Assembly: GCA_003169835.1 (NCBI GenBank)
Contig: PNAI01000033.1
Span: 26,486-90,485, forward strand
DNA from: Hyphomicrobiales bacterium
GTDB taxonomy: Bacteria > Pseudomonadota > Alphaproteobacteria > Rhizobiales > Xanthobacteraceae
DNA: 64,000 nucleotides
Direction: 5' to 3'
This document shows positions 1 through 9,319 of this stretch, one piece after another. The position numbers were made by a program, and so were the translations under genes. The notes beneath the pieces were generated by a model. The model searched no databases and was not told where the DNA came from. It was given only the letters and a program-made list of their open reading frames with translations. The first letter of the stretch is position 1, and the number at the start of each line of letters is the position of its first letter.

Positions 1-857
1 ACCAGCAACTGGTTGAGCGTCTGTTCGCGTTCGTCGTTGCCGCCGCCTAAGCCCGCGCCGCGATGGCGGCCGACCGCGTCGATTTCATCGATAAAGATGA
101 TGCAGGGAGCGTTCTTCTTCGCCTGCTCGAACATGTCGCGCACGCGGCTTGCGCCGACACCGACGAACATCTCGACGAAGTCGGAACCGGAAATGGTGAA
201 GAACGGCACATTGGCCTCGCCCGCGACGGCGCGCGCGATCAGGGTCTTGCCGGTGCCGGGAGGCCCGACCAGGAGCACGCCGCGCGGGATGCGCCCGCCG
301 AGCCGCTGGTACTTGCCTGGATCGCGCAGGAACTCGACAATTTCCTGCAAATCCTGCTTGGCCTCATCGACGCCGGCCACGTCCTCAAACGTGACGCGGC
401 CATGGGCCTCGGTCAAAAGCTTCGCGCGCGACTTGCCGAAGCCGAGCGCCTTGCCGCCCGCCCCCTGCATCTGGCGGGACAGCACGATCCAAACCACGAT
501 CAGCACAATGAAGGGGAGCCACGACATCAGGAGCGAGACGAACCACGGCACGTTGTCCGACAGCGGACGCGCGGTGATGGTCACGCCCTTGGCGGAGAGG
601 CGCGGGATCAGCGAGGAGTCGCTGGGCGCATAGGTCTGGAAACTGCCGCGGCCGTCGTTGAACGTGCCGTGGATGTCCGGACCTTGAATCAGGACATCGC
701 GCACCTTGTTGGCATCAACCTCGGTGAGCAATTGAGAGTATGAGATATCCTGCGAGGCGTTGCGCTGGCCCGGACTTTGGAACAGCGTGAACAGCGCCAG
801 CAGCAGCAGGACGATGATCACCCAGAGGGCAAAATTGCGGAGATTGGCGTTCATCAT
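1..857 (-). CDS. ftsH: ATP-dependent zinc metalloprotease FtsH, N-terminal part (cut by window edge)
   Basis: FtsH is the membrane-anchored AAA+ protease that degrades misfolded membrane proteins and short-lived regulators. Translating the minus strand from the ATG at 857 (or 854) gives a first membrane segment near residues 6-24, a periplasmic stretch, a second membrane segment near 105-125, then the AAA domain. Walker A GPPGTGKT is near residue 198, and a Walker B ending in IIFIDEID follows. The window ends after about 285 codons, just past [15 protein letters not shown], so the zinc HEXXH protease half lies outside. An AAGGA motif lies about 6 nt before the 857 start. It sits upstream of the tol-pal genes on the same strand. 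Identification is secure; completeness cannot be judged. Confidence 0.95.
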   Translation of the reverse strand, partial: MMNANLRNFALWVIIVLLLLALFTLFQSPGQRNASQDISYSQLLTEVDANKVRDVLIQGPDIHGTFNDGRGSFQTYAPSDSSLIPRLSAKGVTITARPLSDNVPWFVSLLMSWLPFIVLIVVWIVLSRQMQGAGGKALGFGKSRAKLLTEAHGRVTFEDVAGVDEAKQDLQEIVEFLRDPGKYQRLGGRIPRGVLLVGPPGTGKTLIARAVAGEANVPFFTISGSDFVEMFVGVGASRVRDMFEQAKKNAPCIIFIDEIDAVGRHRGAGLGGGNDEREQTLNQLL

Positions 858-1025
858 CCGGTGTCCTTCATGGCACGCCGTATGACCGGCGGCGTTGGGG
901 TACTCGTAACCCGTGATTGCACCAAGTCCGGTCTCCCTGCCCCGCTCCCAGGCCTAATGTAGGTCCGCCACTATCGTATGCCAAGAGAACTCGGGTATCG
1001 GACACGTGCGATATTTCATAGCATC

Positions 1026-2144
1026 CTACCTCGCCCGGGCGTCGTCTGAGCGCCGTTTGGCGACTTTGCGCTTGGCACCTTTGCGTTTGGTTAAGAGCGG
1101 AAAGTGCTGTGTTTGCAGGCGCCGCGGCGGTGCGTGCTCGACCACGAGGCGATCGCCTTCAAGTGTTACAATCGCACCCGCAAGCGTGCGGCGAAATCGT
1201 GTGGGGCCTGGGGTGAGTTCGGACTCCATCGTCGCATGGAGAGCTTCGAGCTTGCCGAGTTCGACCTGACCTTCGTCGCCCCGCTGCGCGACTGCCCGCC
1301 CCAGCAACCGCAACGCGATTTCCTCCGGCATGTGGCGAAAGCCCGTTGCGTCGAACACCAGCGGGCCCGGGCCGTTTGTCCGCAGCAGAGCCTTGAACGC
1401 CGCATCGACCGTGCGCTCGATCGTGGCATTGGCGCGCGCCAACCGGCGCGCCAGCAAGACGAGGCGAGGCACGGTGAGGCCCTCCTCGGCCAGCGTCGGC
1501 ATCAGCTCGCGAATGCGCACGCGGGTGAAGCGCGGGTTGCGGTTCGAGGTGTCGTCGGCAAAGCGAATGCGGGCGGCCTTGAGCGTCGCTACGAGTCGCG
1601 TCTTTGGGACGCCGAGCAACGGGCGAACCAGGAAGATGTGTTTGGCTTCGTCGATGGGGAAAGACGACATCCGCGACATTGCGCCAAGGCCTGCAAGTCC
1701 GCTACCGCGCGCCAGGCGCATGAGCACGGTTTCGGCCTGGTCGTCACGCGTGTGCGCGGTGAGCACGTATTGCGCGCCTTCATCGTGCGCGGCTTGCGCA
1801 AGCAGGTGATAACGTGCCTGGCGTGCCGCCGCCTGCAGGCCGGTCGCTGGCTTGCGGCCGGTCCAACGCGAGGTGCGATGGGCTACTTTTAGTTTGCGCG
1901 CGAACCGCTTGACATCGTTTGCCTCGCGCGCGGATTCGGGTCGCAGGCCGTGATCGACGGTGACCGCCACCAACCGAGGTCCATTTTTGAGCGAAGCACG
2001 CCAGCGCGCCGCCAGCACGAGTAGCGCTGTTGAATCGGGACCGCCGGAGATCGCAAGGACGAGAGCTGAAAGATTTTTTAGGTCCGCAAACAGCGCTTTG
2101 GTTTCCGCGGCAGAAACCGGCTTCGCTGTTTCAGCAACTGACAC
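1026..2144 (-). CDS. tilS: tRNA(Ile)-lysidine synthase TilS
   Basis: TilS attaches lysine to C34 of the CAU-anticodon tRNA-Ile so that it reads AUA. The PP-loop ATP pyrophosphatase motif SGGPDS lies at about residues 33-38, followed by the N-type domain (TAHTRDDQAETVLMRLARGSGLAGL). The frame stays open far upstream, but the upstream part overlaps cpoB. The likely start is the GTG at 2144, which overlaps the end of cpoB (stop 2131-2133) by 14 nt and gives 372 aa, a normal alphaproteobacterial length. The Shine-Dalgarno match is weak, so translational coupling with cpoB is likely. The C-terminus is short and basic. The next gene in the direction of transcription is ftsH, a widely conserved adjacency. 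Confidence 0.93.
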   Translation of the reverse strand: MSVAETAKPVSAAETKALFADLKNLSALVLAISGGPDSTALLVLAARWRASLKNGPRLVAVTVDHGLRPESAREANDVKRFARKLKVAHRTSRWTGRKPATGLQAAARQARYHLLAQAAHDEGAQYVLTAHTRDDQAETVLMRLARGSGLAGLGAMSRMSSFPIDEAKHIFLVRPLLGVPKTRLVATLKAARIRFADDTSNRNPRFTRVRIRELMPTLAEEGLTVPRLVLLARRLARANATIERTVDAAFKALLRTNGPGPLVFDATGFRHMPEEIALRLLGRAVAQRGDEGQVELGKLEALHATMESELTPGPTRFRRTLAGAIVTLEGDRLVVEHAPPRRLQTQHFPLLTKRKGAKRKVAKRRSDDARAR

Positions 2145-3237
2145 GCTTTTGTTCCCGCTCGACGCCTTGCCGCACATTCGCGGTGGCGCGCGGAAATTTG
2201 CGGCCGACCTCCGCCAAGGTCGCGCAAGCCATTTGCCGCTGGCCGAGCGCCGCAAGTGACTGGCCCAAGCGAAGCATCGCCTCCGGCGCCCTGGCGTTGC
2301 TACTGTGCTTGGTCGAGACGGCAAGGAAGGCTTCCGCCGCCGCGTCATAGCGCTGGCGCTGGAAGCGGCTTTCGCCCAGCCAGAATTGCGCTTCGGGTGC
2401 GAGCCGGTCGGTGGGAAATTTTGTCAGGAAGGTCTGGAACGCGTCTTCGGCCAAAGCGTAATCCTTGTGCATCACGTAGACGTAACCAAGATCGTACTGA
2501 TCGCGCGGAGAGTTCGAAGGCGGGAGCGTTGAGGCGACGGCGCCGGTTCCGCTCAAATTGCGCGCAGGCGGTGGCGGCAGCGCGCTCGATTGCGGCGCGT
2601 TGGGATCATTCAATTGATTGCTGCCGAGCTGATCGCTGCCAATCTGGTTGCCACCAAGCGTCGTGAGATCAAGCGGTGCGCCGGCCTGACGCCCGCCGGG
2701 CGCGCTGATCGGCGCCTCGGTCATATCGGAGCCCGGTCCAAGATTCGCGGGCGGAAGCGAACCGTTCGGAAGCGCGCCATTTGAAAGCGTGCCGAGCGTC
2801 TGCGGATTGCCCGGCGCGTTGGGATTTTGCAGCGGGTCGAACGCGTCGGAGCGGCGTCCCGTCACGAGTGGCGGCGGCGATCCGCCGACGGGGGGCTGGC
2901 GCAGCAGCGCTGAGGGCGGCTGGGGCTGAGCGCCCTCTTGCACGCGCTTAAGCTGCGCCTCGAGCTGCTGGTTGCGGTGCTGCAGTTGCTCGATGGTGCC
3001 GGTGAGCTGGCGGATCTGGGCTTCCAGCCGATCGATGCGCACAACGAGATCGGCCGGCGAGGCCTGGGCGACCCGCTGGTTTTCTTCAGCGGGCGCTGCG
3101 CGCGCGCCATCACCGAACAGGCGATGAAATACCGAGAACGGCGAGCCGGAGTCCTGCGCGGAGGCGCAATCGGCGGCGGACAGCGCGGCCGCGGCAAATG
3201 CCAATACTGTAAATGTACTTGCTAACGATCTGGTCAT
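2131..3237 (-). CDS. cpoB: Cell division coordinator CpoB (YbgF), Tol-Pal accessory protein
   Basis: Periplasmic protein of the Tol-Pal system that coordinates outer-membrane constriction with peptidoglycan synthesis. The chosen ATG at 3237 opens a Sec signal peptide (MTRSLASTFTVLAFAAAALS, cleavage near SAQ). A coiled coil follows (VRIDRLEAQIRQLTGTIEQL), then a long Pro/Gly/Asn-rich linker, then C-terminal TPRs starting at QYDLGYVYVMHKDYALAEDAF. The total is 368 aa. The frame is open further upstream, but those residues lack signal-peptide character. The 3' end overlaps the tilS start and pal lies directly upstream. The linker is long for the family. Confidence 0.92.
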   Translation of the reverse strand: MTRSLASTFTVLAFAAAALSAADCASAQDSGSPFSVFHRLFGDGARAAPAEENQRVAQASPADLVVRIDRLEAQIRQLTGTIEQLQHRNQQLEAQLKRVQEGAQPQPPSALLRQPPVGGSPPPLVTGRRSDAFDPLQNPNAPGNPQTLGTLSNGALPNGSLPPANLGPGSDMTEAPISAPGGRQAGAPLDLTTLGGNQIGSDQLGSNQLNDPNAPQSSALPPPPARNLSGTGAVASTLPPSNSPRDQYDLGYVYVMHKDYALAEDAFQTFLTKFPTDRLAPEAQFWLGESRFQRQRYDAAAEAFLAVSTKHSSNARAPEAMLRLGQSLAALGQRQMACATLAEVGRKFPRATANVRQGVEREQKRVSC

Positions 3238-3411
3238 GACTGCCGAGGGGCTGATTGCTTCGAAATACCATACCGGCCCGAGTACGACCAAAGTGTGGCT
3301 AATTGCCACTTTGCCGCGCAAACACAAGCACCGGCATGGTTTTTTGCGCGTTTTTTGCCGTCAGCACTTCGTTTTTTTCGCCCGTGTATTCACGTTATGA
3401 CGTCACATCGC

Positions 3412-3954
3412 TTACGAGGTGACGCCCAGCACGATGACCGCGCGGCGATTCTGCGACCAGCACGAGATGTTGTCGCAGACGGCGACCGGACGCTCCTTGC
3501 CGTAAGACACGGTTTTCATGCGCGTGGCCTGGATGCCGCGGGCGGTGAAATATTCACGCACGGTCTGGGCGCGGCGAGCGCCGAGCGCGATGTTGTATTC
3601 GCGCGTGCCGCGCTCGTCGGCATGACCTTCGACGGTGAAGGCATAGCGATTGTACTGCTTGAGCCATTGCGCCTGCTTGTCGAGTGTGGCGCGCGCGGTC
3701 GGCGTGAGCTCGGTGGAATCAGTTTCGAAGAACACGCGATCTCCGACGTTGACCACGAAATCTTGCGCGCTTCCGGGCACGGCGGCGCCGGGTACGGACG
3801 CCATGGAATCTTCGGCCTGTTTATTGGCGCAGGCGGAAACGGCGAGCGCTGCGATAAGCGCGGCTGCGAACCCCGCAAAGCGGAAATTGGTTTTGGTACG
3901 CGACATGGTACGCGACATGGTACGGGACATGGTACGGGACATGGTACGCGACAT
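3412..3954 (-). CDS. pal: Peptidoglycan-associated lipoprotein Pal, with a five-fold MSRT N-terminal repeat
   Basis: Outer-membrane lipoprotein that binds peptidoglycan through an OmpA-like domain and partners with TolB. The lipobox ending AVSAC puts the acylated Cys near residue 42. The OmpA domain shows FFETDSTELTPTARATLDKQ, VEGHADERGTREYN and ALGARRAQTVREYF. GGAG lies 8 nt before the first ATG at 3954. The N-terminus is odd: a 12-bp unit encoding MSRT is repeated five times (3895-3954), so five in-phase ATGs precede the true signal sequence. A 180-aa product is long because of this. Its neighbours are tolB upstream and cpoB downstream. Confidence 0.96.
   Translation of the reverse strand: MSRTMSRTMSRTMSRTMSRTKTNFRFAGFAAALIAALAVSACANKQAEDSMASVPGAAVPGSAQDFVVNVGDRVFFETDSTELTPTARATLDKQAQWLKQYNRYAFTVEGHADERGTREYNIALGARRAQTVREYFTARGIQATRMKTVSYGKERPVAVCDNISCWSQNRRAVIVLGVTS
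3895..3954 (-). repeat. Five 12-bp tandem copies at the pal start codon
   Basis: On the plus strand the copies are at 3895-3906, 3907-3918, 3919-3930, 3931-3942 and 3943-3954. Three read GGTACGCGACAT and two read GGTACGGGACAT. Each copy carries an ATG (minus strand), and the unit is a multiple of three, so all the ATGs share the pal frame. Confidence 0.97.
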
Positions 3955-4143
3955 AGCGATTGCTCCAATTTTTTGCTTCGTTATCGGGCGTGCAGCGATT
4001 TAACAGGCGCTTCGTTAAGCGAAGGTTCCATCAACCTTGATGAAGCGTTGCTGGGCCGGTGAAAATTGCCGCAGCCGTGGAAACGTCCTGCCATGGTTAA
4101 TGCAGTGTAAACGCGGCGGTATCAGGGCGATATTCCTGATCGC

Positions 4144-5508
4144 TCACGGCCGCAGCGGCGACCAGGTGGGGTCGGACGCCAGTCCGGGCGTCGGCACCCG
4201 CTGCTCGTTGCGGCCGGTGATATCGACCGTGAAGAGCGCAGGCCCGTCGCTGCCGCCCATCTCGCGGAAAAACATGATCACACGGCCGTTGGGCGAGAAT
4301 GTCGGGCCTTCATTATGAAAGCCTTCGGTCAGAATGCGCTCGCCCGAACCGTCGGGCCGCATGATGCCGATGGCGAATTTGCCGGCGCCGATTTTGGTGA
4401 AGGCGATGTTGTCGCCGCGCGGCGACCAGACCGGCGTCGCGTAACGGCCATCGCCATAGCTGATGCGCTGCGCCTGGCCGCCGCTTGCGCTCATGACGTA
4501 AATTTGCTGCGTGCCGCCACGGTCGGATTCGAAACAAATGCGGGTCCCGTCAGGCGAATACGAAGGCGCGGTGTCGATTGCCGGCGTGTTGGTGAGCTGG
4601 GCTACCGACTTCGAACGCAGGTCAACGGCGAAAATGTGGGAGTTGGCGCCTTCCTGCCAGCTCATGACGACGCGGTCGCCGTCGGGCGAGAATCGCGGCG
4701 CGAATGTCATGCCGGGGAAATTACCAACGGCTTCGCGCTGGCGCGTCTCGATGTTCATGAGCATGACGCGTGGGGACTGCTGGATGTAGGACGTATAGAC
4801 GATCTCCCGCGCCGACGGAGAGAAGCGCGGCGTGAGCACGGATTCGTCGCCGCGCGTGAGGTAGTTCACGCCCGCGCCGTCCTGATCCATGATGGCAAGC
4901 CGTTTGATGCGGCGATCCTTTGGACCCGACTCGTCGACGAAGGCCACACGGCTGTCGAAATAGCCCTTCTCGCCGGTCATTTTCTCGTAGACCTGATCGG
5001 CGACAATGTGGGCGATGCGCCGCCAGTTCTGCGGCTGTCCATCGTAGCTGCGGCCAATGATATGTCCGCTCGCCGGCACATCCCACAGCCGAAAATCGAC
5101 GCCAAAACCGCCGCGCTCGCGCGTGACACGTCCGGTGACGAGGGCTGAGGCGTTGATCGCGCGCCAGTCGGCGAAACGCGGCACGGCATTGATGTCGGCG
5201 ATCTTCTCGATATAGGCGGCGGGATCGATCGGTATGAACAGACCGGAGCGCTGAAGATCGGCGGCGATGACCTGCGAGATACCGCGCGCGGACTCCGCGT
5301 CGGCGGCGCCTCCCAGGAAATCGGGGATCGCGATCGGCAGCGGCTTGATGTTGCCTTGCGTGACGTCGATCTGCAAAACAGCGCGAGCCGGGCTTTGTGC
5401 GAAGGAGGCGAGCACGGCCGCCGCGCCGCCGCTTTGCAGCAGCGCGCGGCGCGTCATATCCAGCGGGGGCCTTTGCAACGACGACCTGCGTCCGAAAACT
5501 TCATTCAT
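4144..5508 (-). CDS. tolB: Tol-Pal system beta-propeller protein TolB
   Basis: Periplasmic TolB couples the TolQRA inner-membrane motor to Pal. The 454-aa product has an N-terminal TolB domain ([21 protein letters not shown]) and a six-bladed propeller with repeated [13 protein letters not shown] blades ([32 protein letters not shown]). The start at 5508 has AAGG about 9 nt upstream. A second ATG at 5457 begins [18 protein letters not shown], which looks like a twin-arginine rather than a Sec signal. It lies between tolA and pal on one strand; 189 bp separate it from pal, enough for a separate promoter. Confidence 0.96.
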   Translation of the reverse strand: MNEVFGRRSSLQRPPLDMTRRALLQSGGAAAVLASFAQSPARAVLQIDVTQGNIKPLPIAIPDFLGGAADAESARGISQVIAADLQRSGLFIPIDPAAYIEKIADINAVPRFADWRAINASALVTGRVTRERGGFGVDFRLWDVPASGHIIGRSYDGQPQNWRRIAHIVADQVYEKMTGEKGYFDSRVAFVDESGPKDRRIKRLAIMDQDGAGVNYLTRGDESVLTPRFSPSAREIVYTSYIQQSPRVMLMNIETRQREAVGNFPGMTFAPRFSPDGDRVVMSWQEGANSHIFAVDLRSKSVAQLTNTPAIDTAPSYSPDGTRICFESDRGGTQQIYVMSASGGQAQRISYGDGRYATPVWSPRGDNIAFTKIGAGKFAIGIMRPDGSGERILTEGFHNEGPTFSPNGRVIMFFREMGGSDGPALFTVDITGRNEQRVPTPGLASDPTWSPLRP

Positions 5509-5556
5509 GCGCTGCGAACCTTGAAATACTCGTCGCTCTCGTCAGGCTGGCTCTTG

Positions 5557-6450
5557 TCAGCCTGGAATCATTTCGCGGGGATCGAAGGTGATTTCCATCT
5601 CCTTCCACAAGTCGTAGTGATCGAGTCTTAGCATTTCGAAAGGCTGCGCTTGAAACAAAGCGCGCACTGCGCCGTCGCGTGCGGCCTCGAAGACACTGCC
5701 TTGCCCGCTGGTCAGCACCATCGGCGGCCCCACAAGCTTGCCGTCGCGGCCAAGTTTGACGCGGATCCTGACCACGAGATCTTGCGGATTGAGCGCTCCC
5801 GCGGGCGGATTCCACAATTGTGCGAGGCGAGAGCGCAAAGCATCGATCTCGCTTTGCGAAAGCGTCGAGGCGCTGCCGGTCGTAGTTCCCAGAGACGGCT
5901 CTTTATTGACCGTGTCGCCGGTCGATGCTTGGCGCTGCGGATCGCGCTTGTCGAGCAAGGCCGAGATCTGGTCGGGATCGAACGCGAGCTGCGGTTTTTT
6001 CTTCTTTTCGGCAGCCGCCTTGGCTTTCGCTTCGGCGGATTTCTTTGCGTCCTCTTTCTTCAGCGCTTCGGCGATCGGATCGGTTTTAGGCTCGACTTTG
6101 GCCGGTGGCTTCTTCTCGACCAAGGGTTCCATGGGCTTTGGTTCAGGCGGCTTCTGCTCGGCCGGCTCTTCCTTTGGAATCGGCTTAATCTCGGGTTTCT
6201 CGGCAACTTTTGCGACCGCCGATTCGGCCGGCTTGGGTTCCCCGAAGGCGTCGACCAGCGGCTTTGGCGTCTCGGTCTTGGGCGCGGTCTTGCTGCCCGC
6301 CATCATTTGCGAGAACTGCGTGTCGGAAATTATGTCGACCGGCAACGAATCCGGCGCCGCAGCACTGAGCGGCTGCGAGGTGAACGAGAACGCAGCCCAA
6401 AGCAGCAATGCCGCGTGTCCGATGGCCGATATGGTGAGGCCGGTCTTCAT
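5557..6450 (-). CDS. tolA: TolA, energy-transducing membrane protein of the Tol-Pal system
   Basis: TolA spans the inner membrane and reaches across the periplasm. The ATG at 6450 opens MKTGLTISAIGHAALLLWAAFSF, a single N-terminal membrane segment. A long Lys/Pro/Glu/Ala-rich domain follows (KPIPKEEPAEQKPPEPKP; AKAKAAAEKKKKPQLAF). The globular C-terminal TonB/TolA-like domain contains LRSRLAQLWNPPAG and VVRIRVKLGRDGKL. A TTG two codons earlier (6456) is possible. The gene follows tolR by 13 nt and precedes tolB, the standard tolQRAB-pal order. Confidence 0.93.
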   Translation of the reverse strand: MKTGLTISAIGHAALLLWAAFSFTSQPLSAAAPDSLPVDIISDTQFSQMMAGSKTAPKTETPKPLVDAFGEPKPAESAVAKVAEKPEIKPIPKEEPAEQKPPEPKPMEPLVEKKPPAKVEPKTDPIAEALKKEDAKKSAEAKAKAAAEKKKKPQLAFDPDQISALLDKRDPQRQASTGDTVNKEPSLGTTTGSASTLSQSEIDALRSRLAQLWNPPAGALNPQDLVVRIRVKLGRDGKLVGPPMVLTSGQGSVFEAARDGAVRALFQAQPFEMLRLDHYDLWKEMEITFDPREMIPG

Positions 6451-6463
6451 GTCCAAACGCGCC

Positions 6464-6916
6464 TTAACTGCCCTGTTCGACTTCCGTCACCAATCCAACG
6501 CGGCGAAAGCCGGCCGCCGACAGCCGCCCCATCACACGCATGATGGTGCCGTAGTCCACGTTCTTGTCGCCGCGCACATATATGCGTTCGTCCGCGCCGC
6601 CGCGGGCATCCGTGATGGCTTTCAGCTTGGGCACCAGTTCCTCAAGCTTGATCTCGGTGTTCTGCAAAAATACCTGACCCTTGACGTTGATCGAAATCGC
6701 CAGCGGCTCACGCGCCTGGTCGAGGTTTGCGGCCTGCGTTTGAGGCAAATCGATCGGCACGCCGACCGTGAGCAGCGGCGCTGAAACCATGAAGATGATG
6801 AGCAGTACCAGCATCACGTCCACCATGGGCGTGACGTTGATCTCGCTCATGACCGGGCGGCGGCGATGCCGCCGCTTACCGAATTGGCCCGAATGCGCTC
6901 CGCCATTCATCGCCAT
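6464..6916 (-). CDS. tolR: TolR, proton-motive-force transducer
   Basis: ExbD/TolR family protein. After a basic N-terminus, MSEINVTPMVDVMLVLLIIF shows the single membrane helix with the essential Asp in the VDVMLVLLIIFMV segment. The periplasmic domain follows (LPQTQAANLDQAREPLAISI; IYVRGDKNVDYGTIMRVM). Length is 150 aa, normal for the family. AAGGA lies 7 nt before the ATG at 6916. It starts 4 nt after the tolQ stop, so the two are probably translated together. Confidence 0.96.
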   Translation of the reverse strand: MAMNGGAHSGQFGKRRHRRRPVMSEINVTPMVDVMLVLLIIFMVSAPLLTVGVPIDLPQTQAANLDQAREPLAISINVKGQVFLQNTEIKLEELVPKLKAITDARGGADERIYVRGDKNVDYGTIMRVMGRLSAAGFRRVGLVTEVEQGS

Positions 6917-6920
6917 AAGT

Positions 6921-7640
6921 TTATCCTTGCGCGCGCTCGTCGATCTGCCGCGACAGAATGGCCGCGAATTCGTCGGCGAAACCTTCCAGGCGCAACGCCT
7001 GTTTGTTCACCTCGGAAACGAATTTGTTATAGAGAATTGTCGCCGGAATTGCGGCGACGAGGCCGATGGCGGTGGCAAACAAGGCCTCGGCAATACCGGG
7101 GGCGACCACCGCGAGCGAGGTGTTCTTTGAGGCTGCGATCGACTGAAAGCTCGTCATAATGCCCCAAACCGTGCCGAAGAGGCCGACAAAGGGGCCGGCG
7201 GAACCCACGGTCGCAAGCACGAGCAGGCGGCGTTCCAGGCGCTCGATCTCGCGCGCGATGGTCACGTCCATGACTTTTTCGATGCGCGCCTGCAGGCCGG
7301 CAAGCGTGCGAAGCTCGCTCTCGAAGCTGCGCTTCCATTCGCGCATGGCGGCGACAAAGAGGGCCGCCATCGAATGGGTGGGACGCGAGGACAGCGAGCG
7401 GTAGAGATCTTCGAGCGACTGGCCGGACCAAAATGCCTGCTCGAAACTGTCCATAGCGCGTTTGGTGAGCGCGTAGAGTTTGAACTTCTCGATCGCGATC
7501 GCCCACACCCACACCGAGCAGCCGAGCAATCCGAGCATCACCGACTTGACGATCCAATGCGCCTGCCAAAACAGAGCGAAGATCGACACGTCCGAGGAAC
7601 TGAGCGGCAACACGGTCTGCGCCACATCGGCTGGATTCAT
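6921..7640 (-). CDS. tolQ: TolQ, proton channel subunit
   Basis: MotA/TolQ/ExbB-type channel, 239 aa from the ATG at 7640 (AAGGA about 9 nt upstream). The open frame runs further 5', but that segment looks like non-coding upstream DNA. TM1 is IVKSVMLGLLGCSVWVWAIA. The conserved channel block LLVLATVGSAGPFVGLFGTV with VWGIMTSF follows, and TM3 is AEALFATAIGLVAAIPATIL. It heads the tolQRAB-pal-cpoB transcription unit. The ybgC gene, usually next to it, is about 1.2 kb away behind an opposite-strand gene. Confidence 0.96.
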   Translation of the reverse strand: MNPADVAQTVLPLSSSDVSIFALFWQAHWIVKSVMLGLLGCSVWVWAIAIEKFKLYALTKRAMDSFEQAFWSGQSLEDLYRSLSSRPTHSMAALFVAAMREWKRSFESELRTLAGLQARIEKVMDVTIAREIERLERRLLVLATVGSAGPFVGLFGTVWGIMTSFQSIAASKNTSLAVVAPGIAEALFATAIGLVAAIPATILYNKFVSEVNKQALRLEGFADEFAAILSRQIDERAQG

Positions 7641-8060
7641 GCGCTTAATTCCTTGATCCGTATTTTGGTCGCAACGCCGATCGTCACCGGTGCGGCAAAT
7701 GGTCGTCGCATAAACGCAACTTGCGTCACACAATTCACTCACGTCACTCACGCAATTTTGTCGTTGCACCACGCATACGCGGCGGTGTTGCGCGCCAGTT
7801 TTGCTTTCGCGTTCCGACTCGAACCCGAGATTTCGCAATGACTTCGCACCGTCCACCAATGGACGGGACAAAATCGCGCGAAACTGGCCAAACTAGGGCG
7901 CAGGGCCGGTCTAACCAGTCATTAACTGGCGCTGATTGAGGTTAAGGCTTCGTTACCGGCCAGGCCGCCTGCGATGGGATCGAGGCCCCAAAAACGCGGA
8001 CGATTCATGCGGCAACGCCTTTGGATTATATTCGCTGCGCGGACGAGTCGGGGGCGAGGG
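7641..8060. promoter_or_regulatory. Divergent intergenic region between tolQ and a DUF6498 gene
   Basis: This 420-bp stretch separates the minus-strand tol operon from a plus-strand gene and must hold promoters in both directions. The only structure I can point to is a 9-bp direct doublet (CACTCACGT then CACTCACGC) at 7736-7753. No convincing -35/-10 pair or gene was found. Confidence 0.4.
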
Positions 8061-8846
8061 ATGAGCGAGGGCAAGACTGGCGGCGCCATGCAGTTCGATA
8101 TGAATGCGCGGCAGGTGGTGCGGGCGCTGCTCCATCCGTCGACACTGTTGCTGCTGGCGGCCAACTCGATCCCGATCTTCGGCGTGCTGTATTGGGGCTG
8201 GGACGTGTTCGTGCTGCTGATGCTGTACTGGCTGGAAACCGCGGTCATCGGCGGCTGGACCATCGCGCGCATCGCATTAGCGCCGCCCGGCGGCCTGGGC
8301 AAAATGGAGATCAACGGGCGTCCGACCGTGGCGGGGTCGCTCTTCATCACGGGATTTTTCATCGTGCATTCCGGCATCTTCATGGGCGTGCACATGATTT
8401 TTCTCTGGTCGCTGTTTTCCGGCCATTGGTCGAAGGAAATTCATGGGCCGATCGATTTTTTCAGCAAGATGATCGTCGGCACCGATATGTGGATTCCGCT
8501 GCTGGTGCTCTTCGTCGTCCGTGGTTTGGGATTTGTGTTCCACGCGCTGCGGCCGGAGATCATTCAACGCTTCGAGCAGAGCCTCCACCTGCGGATTGCC
8601 GCCACGCCCACCGCTGCGCTTGCGGACGAATTCGGCTCGATCATCGGCGCGTTTTACGGCCGCATCGTCATCATGCACCTGACAATCATATTCAGCGCTT
8701 TCATCGCGGTACTTTTCGGGTCGATCGCGCCGCTGATCATCATGGTCGGCGTAAAGACGATCGCCGACGTGATGCTGCACCTGACGTTCGATTTTGGAAA
8801 TTTGAAGAAAGCGTCGCAGACGCTTTCGGCGGTGACTTCGCGCTAA
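8061..8846 (+). CDS. DUF6498-type integral membrane protein
   Basis: Function unknown. The 261-aa product has about six hydrophobic segments, starting LHPSTLLLLAANSIPIFGVL. It carries the WGWDVFVLLMLYWLETAVIG block that resembles DUF6498 proteins (an aromatic, then LYWxE). Later membrane segments include VAGSLFITGFFIVHSGIF and LIIMVGVKTIADVMLHLTF. The start is ambiguous: the frame is open from 7974, and 8061 is chosen because GGGCGAGGG lies directly before it and the protein quality begins there. It is on the opposite strand from both neighbours, and its stop overlaps the stop of ybgC by 4 nt. Confidence 0.75.
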   Translation: MSEGKTGGAMQFDMNARQVVRALLHPSTLLLLAANSIPIFGVLYWGWDVFVLLMLYWLETAVIGGWTIARIALAPPGGLGKMEINGRPTVAGSLFITGFFIVHSGIFMGVHMIFLWSLFSGHWSKEIHGPIDFFSKMIVGTDMWIPLLVLFVVRGLGFVFHALRPEIIQRFEQSLHLRIAATPTAALADEFGSIIGAFYGRIVIMHLTIIFSAFIAVLFGSIAPLIIMVGVKTIADVMLHLTFDFGNLKKASQTLSAVTSR

Positions 8847-9319
8847 GGCGCAGAAGAAGCGAGATCGTGATCCGCCCGCATGGCCATGCGCAGCGGCTTG
8901 GGAATCGGGCGCGCGCGGCCGCCGGAGACGAAGGCGACCTGAACCATCGCCTCGACCAGAACATCCTCGCCGCGCGTGACGCGCTGGCGCAGCATGACGG
9001 AGGCACCCTTCACCTCGGACGGCTCGGTGAAGATCTGCAGCACGTCGTCCATGCGGGCGGGTTTCAGAAAATCGATCTGCATCGAACGCACGACAAAAGC
9101 AAAACCGGGAGCTTCCTTCTCGGTGGCCTCGAAAAGCGCGCGATGATCCGCGCCGATCAGGCGCAGGTAATTGGTGCGCCCGCGTTCCATGAAGCGCAGA
9201 TAGCTCGCGTGATAGACGACGCCGGAAAAATCCGTGTCCTCGTAATAGACGCGCACCAGCTGCACATGCCGGCCGTTGCTGATTTCGCCGTCGAGATGTG
9301 ACGTCACGCCCGGCGTCAT
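8843..9319 (-). CDS. ybgC: Tol-Pal-associated acyl-CoA thioesterase YbgC
   Basis: Hot-dog-fold acyl-CoA thioesterase linked to the Tol-Pal system and phospholipid metabolism. The catalytic signature YYEDTDFSGVVYHASYLRFM is near the N-terminus, followed by ERGRTNYLRLIG and the typical IDFLKPARMDDVLQI segment. Length is 158 aa. The ATG at 9319 overlaps the stop of the upstream Nudix gene (ATGA junction), so the two are probably co-translated. It is separated from tolQ by the oppositely oriented DUF6498 gene. Confidence 0.92.
   Translation of the reverse strand: MTPGVTSHLDGEISNGRHVQLVRVYYEDTDFSGVVYHASYLRFMERGRTNYLRLIGADHRALFEATEKEAPGFAFVVRSMQIDFLKPARMDDVLQIFTEPSEVKGASVMLRQRVTRGEDVLVEAMVQVAFVSGGRARPIPKPLRMAMRADHDLASSAP

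Noticed and set aside
8021..9301. A 426-codon plus-strand frame over DUF6498 and ybgC
   Set aside because: It overlaps two better supported genes and has shadow-frame composition.
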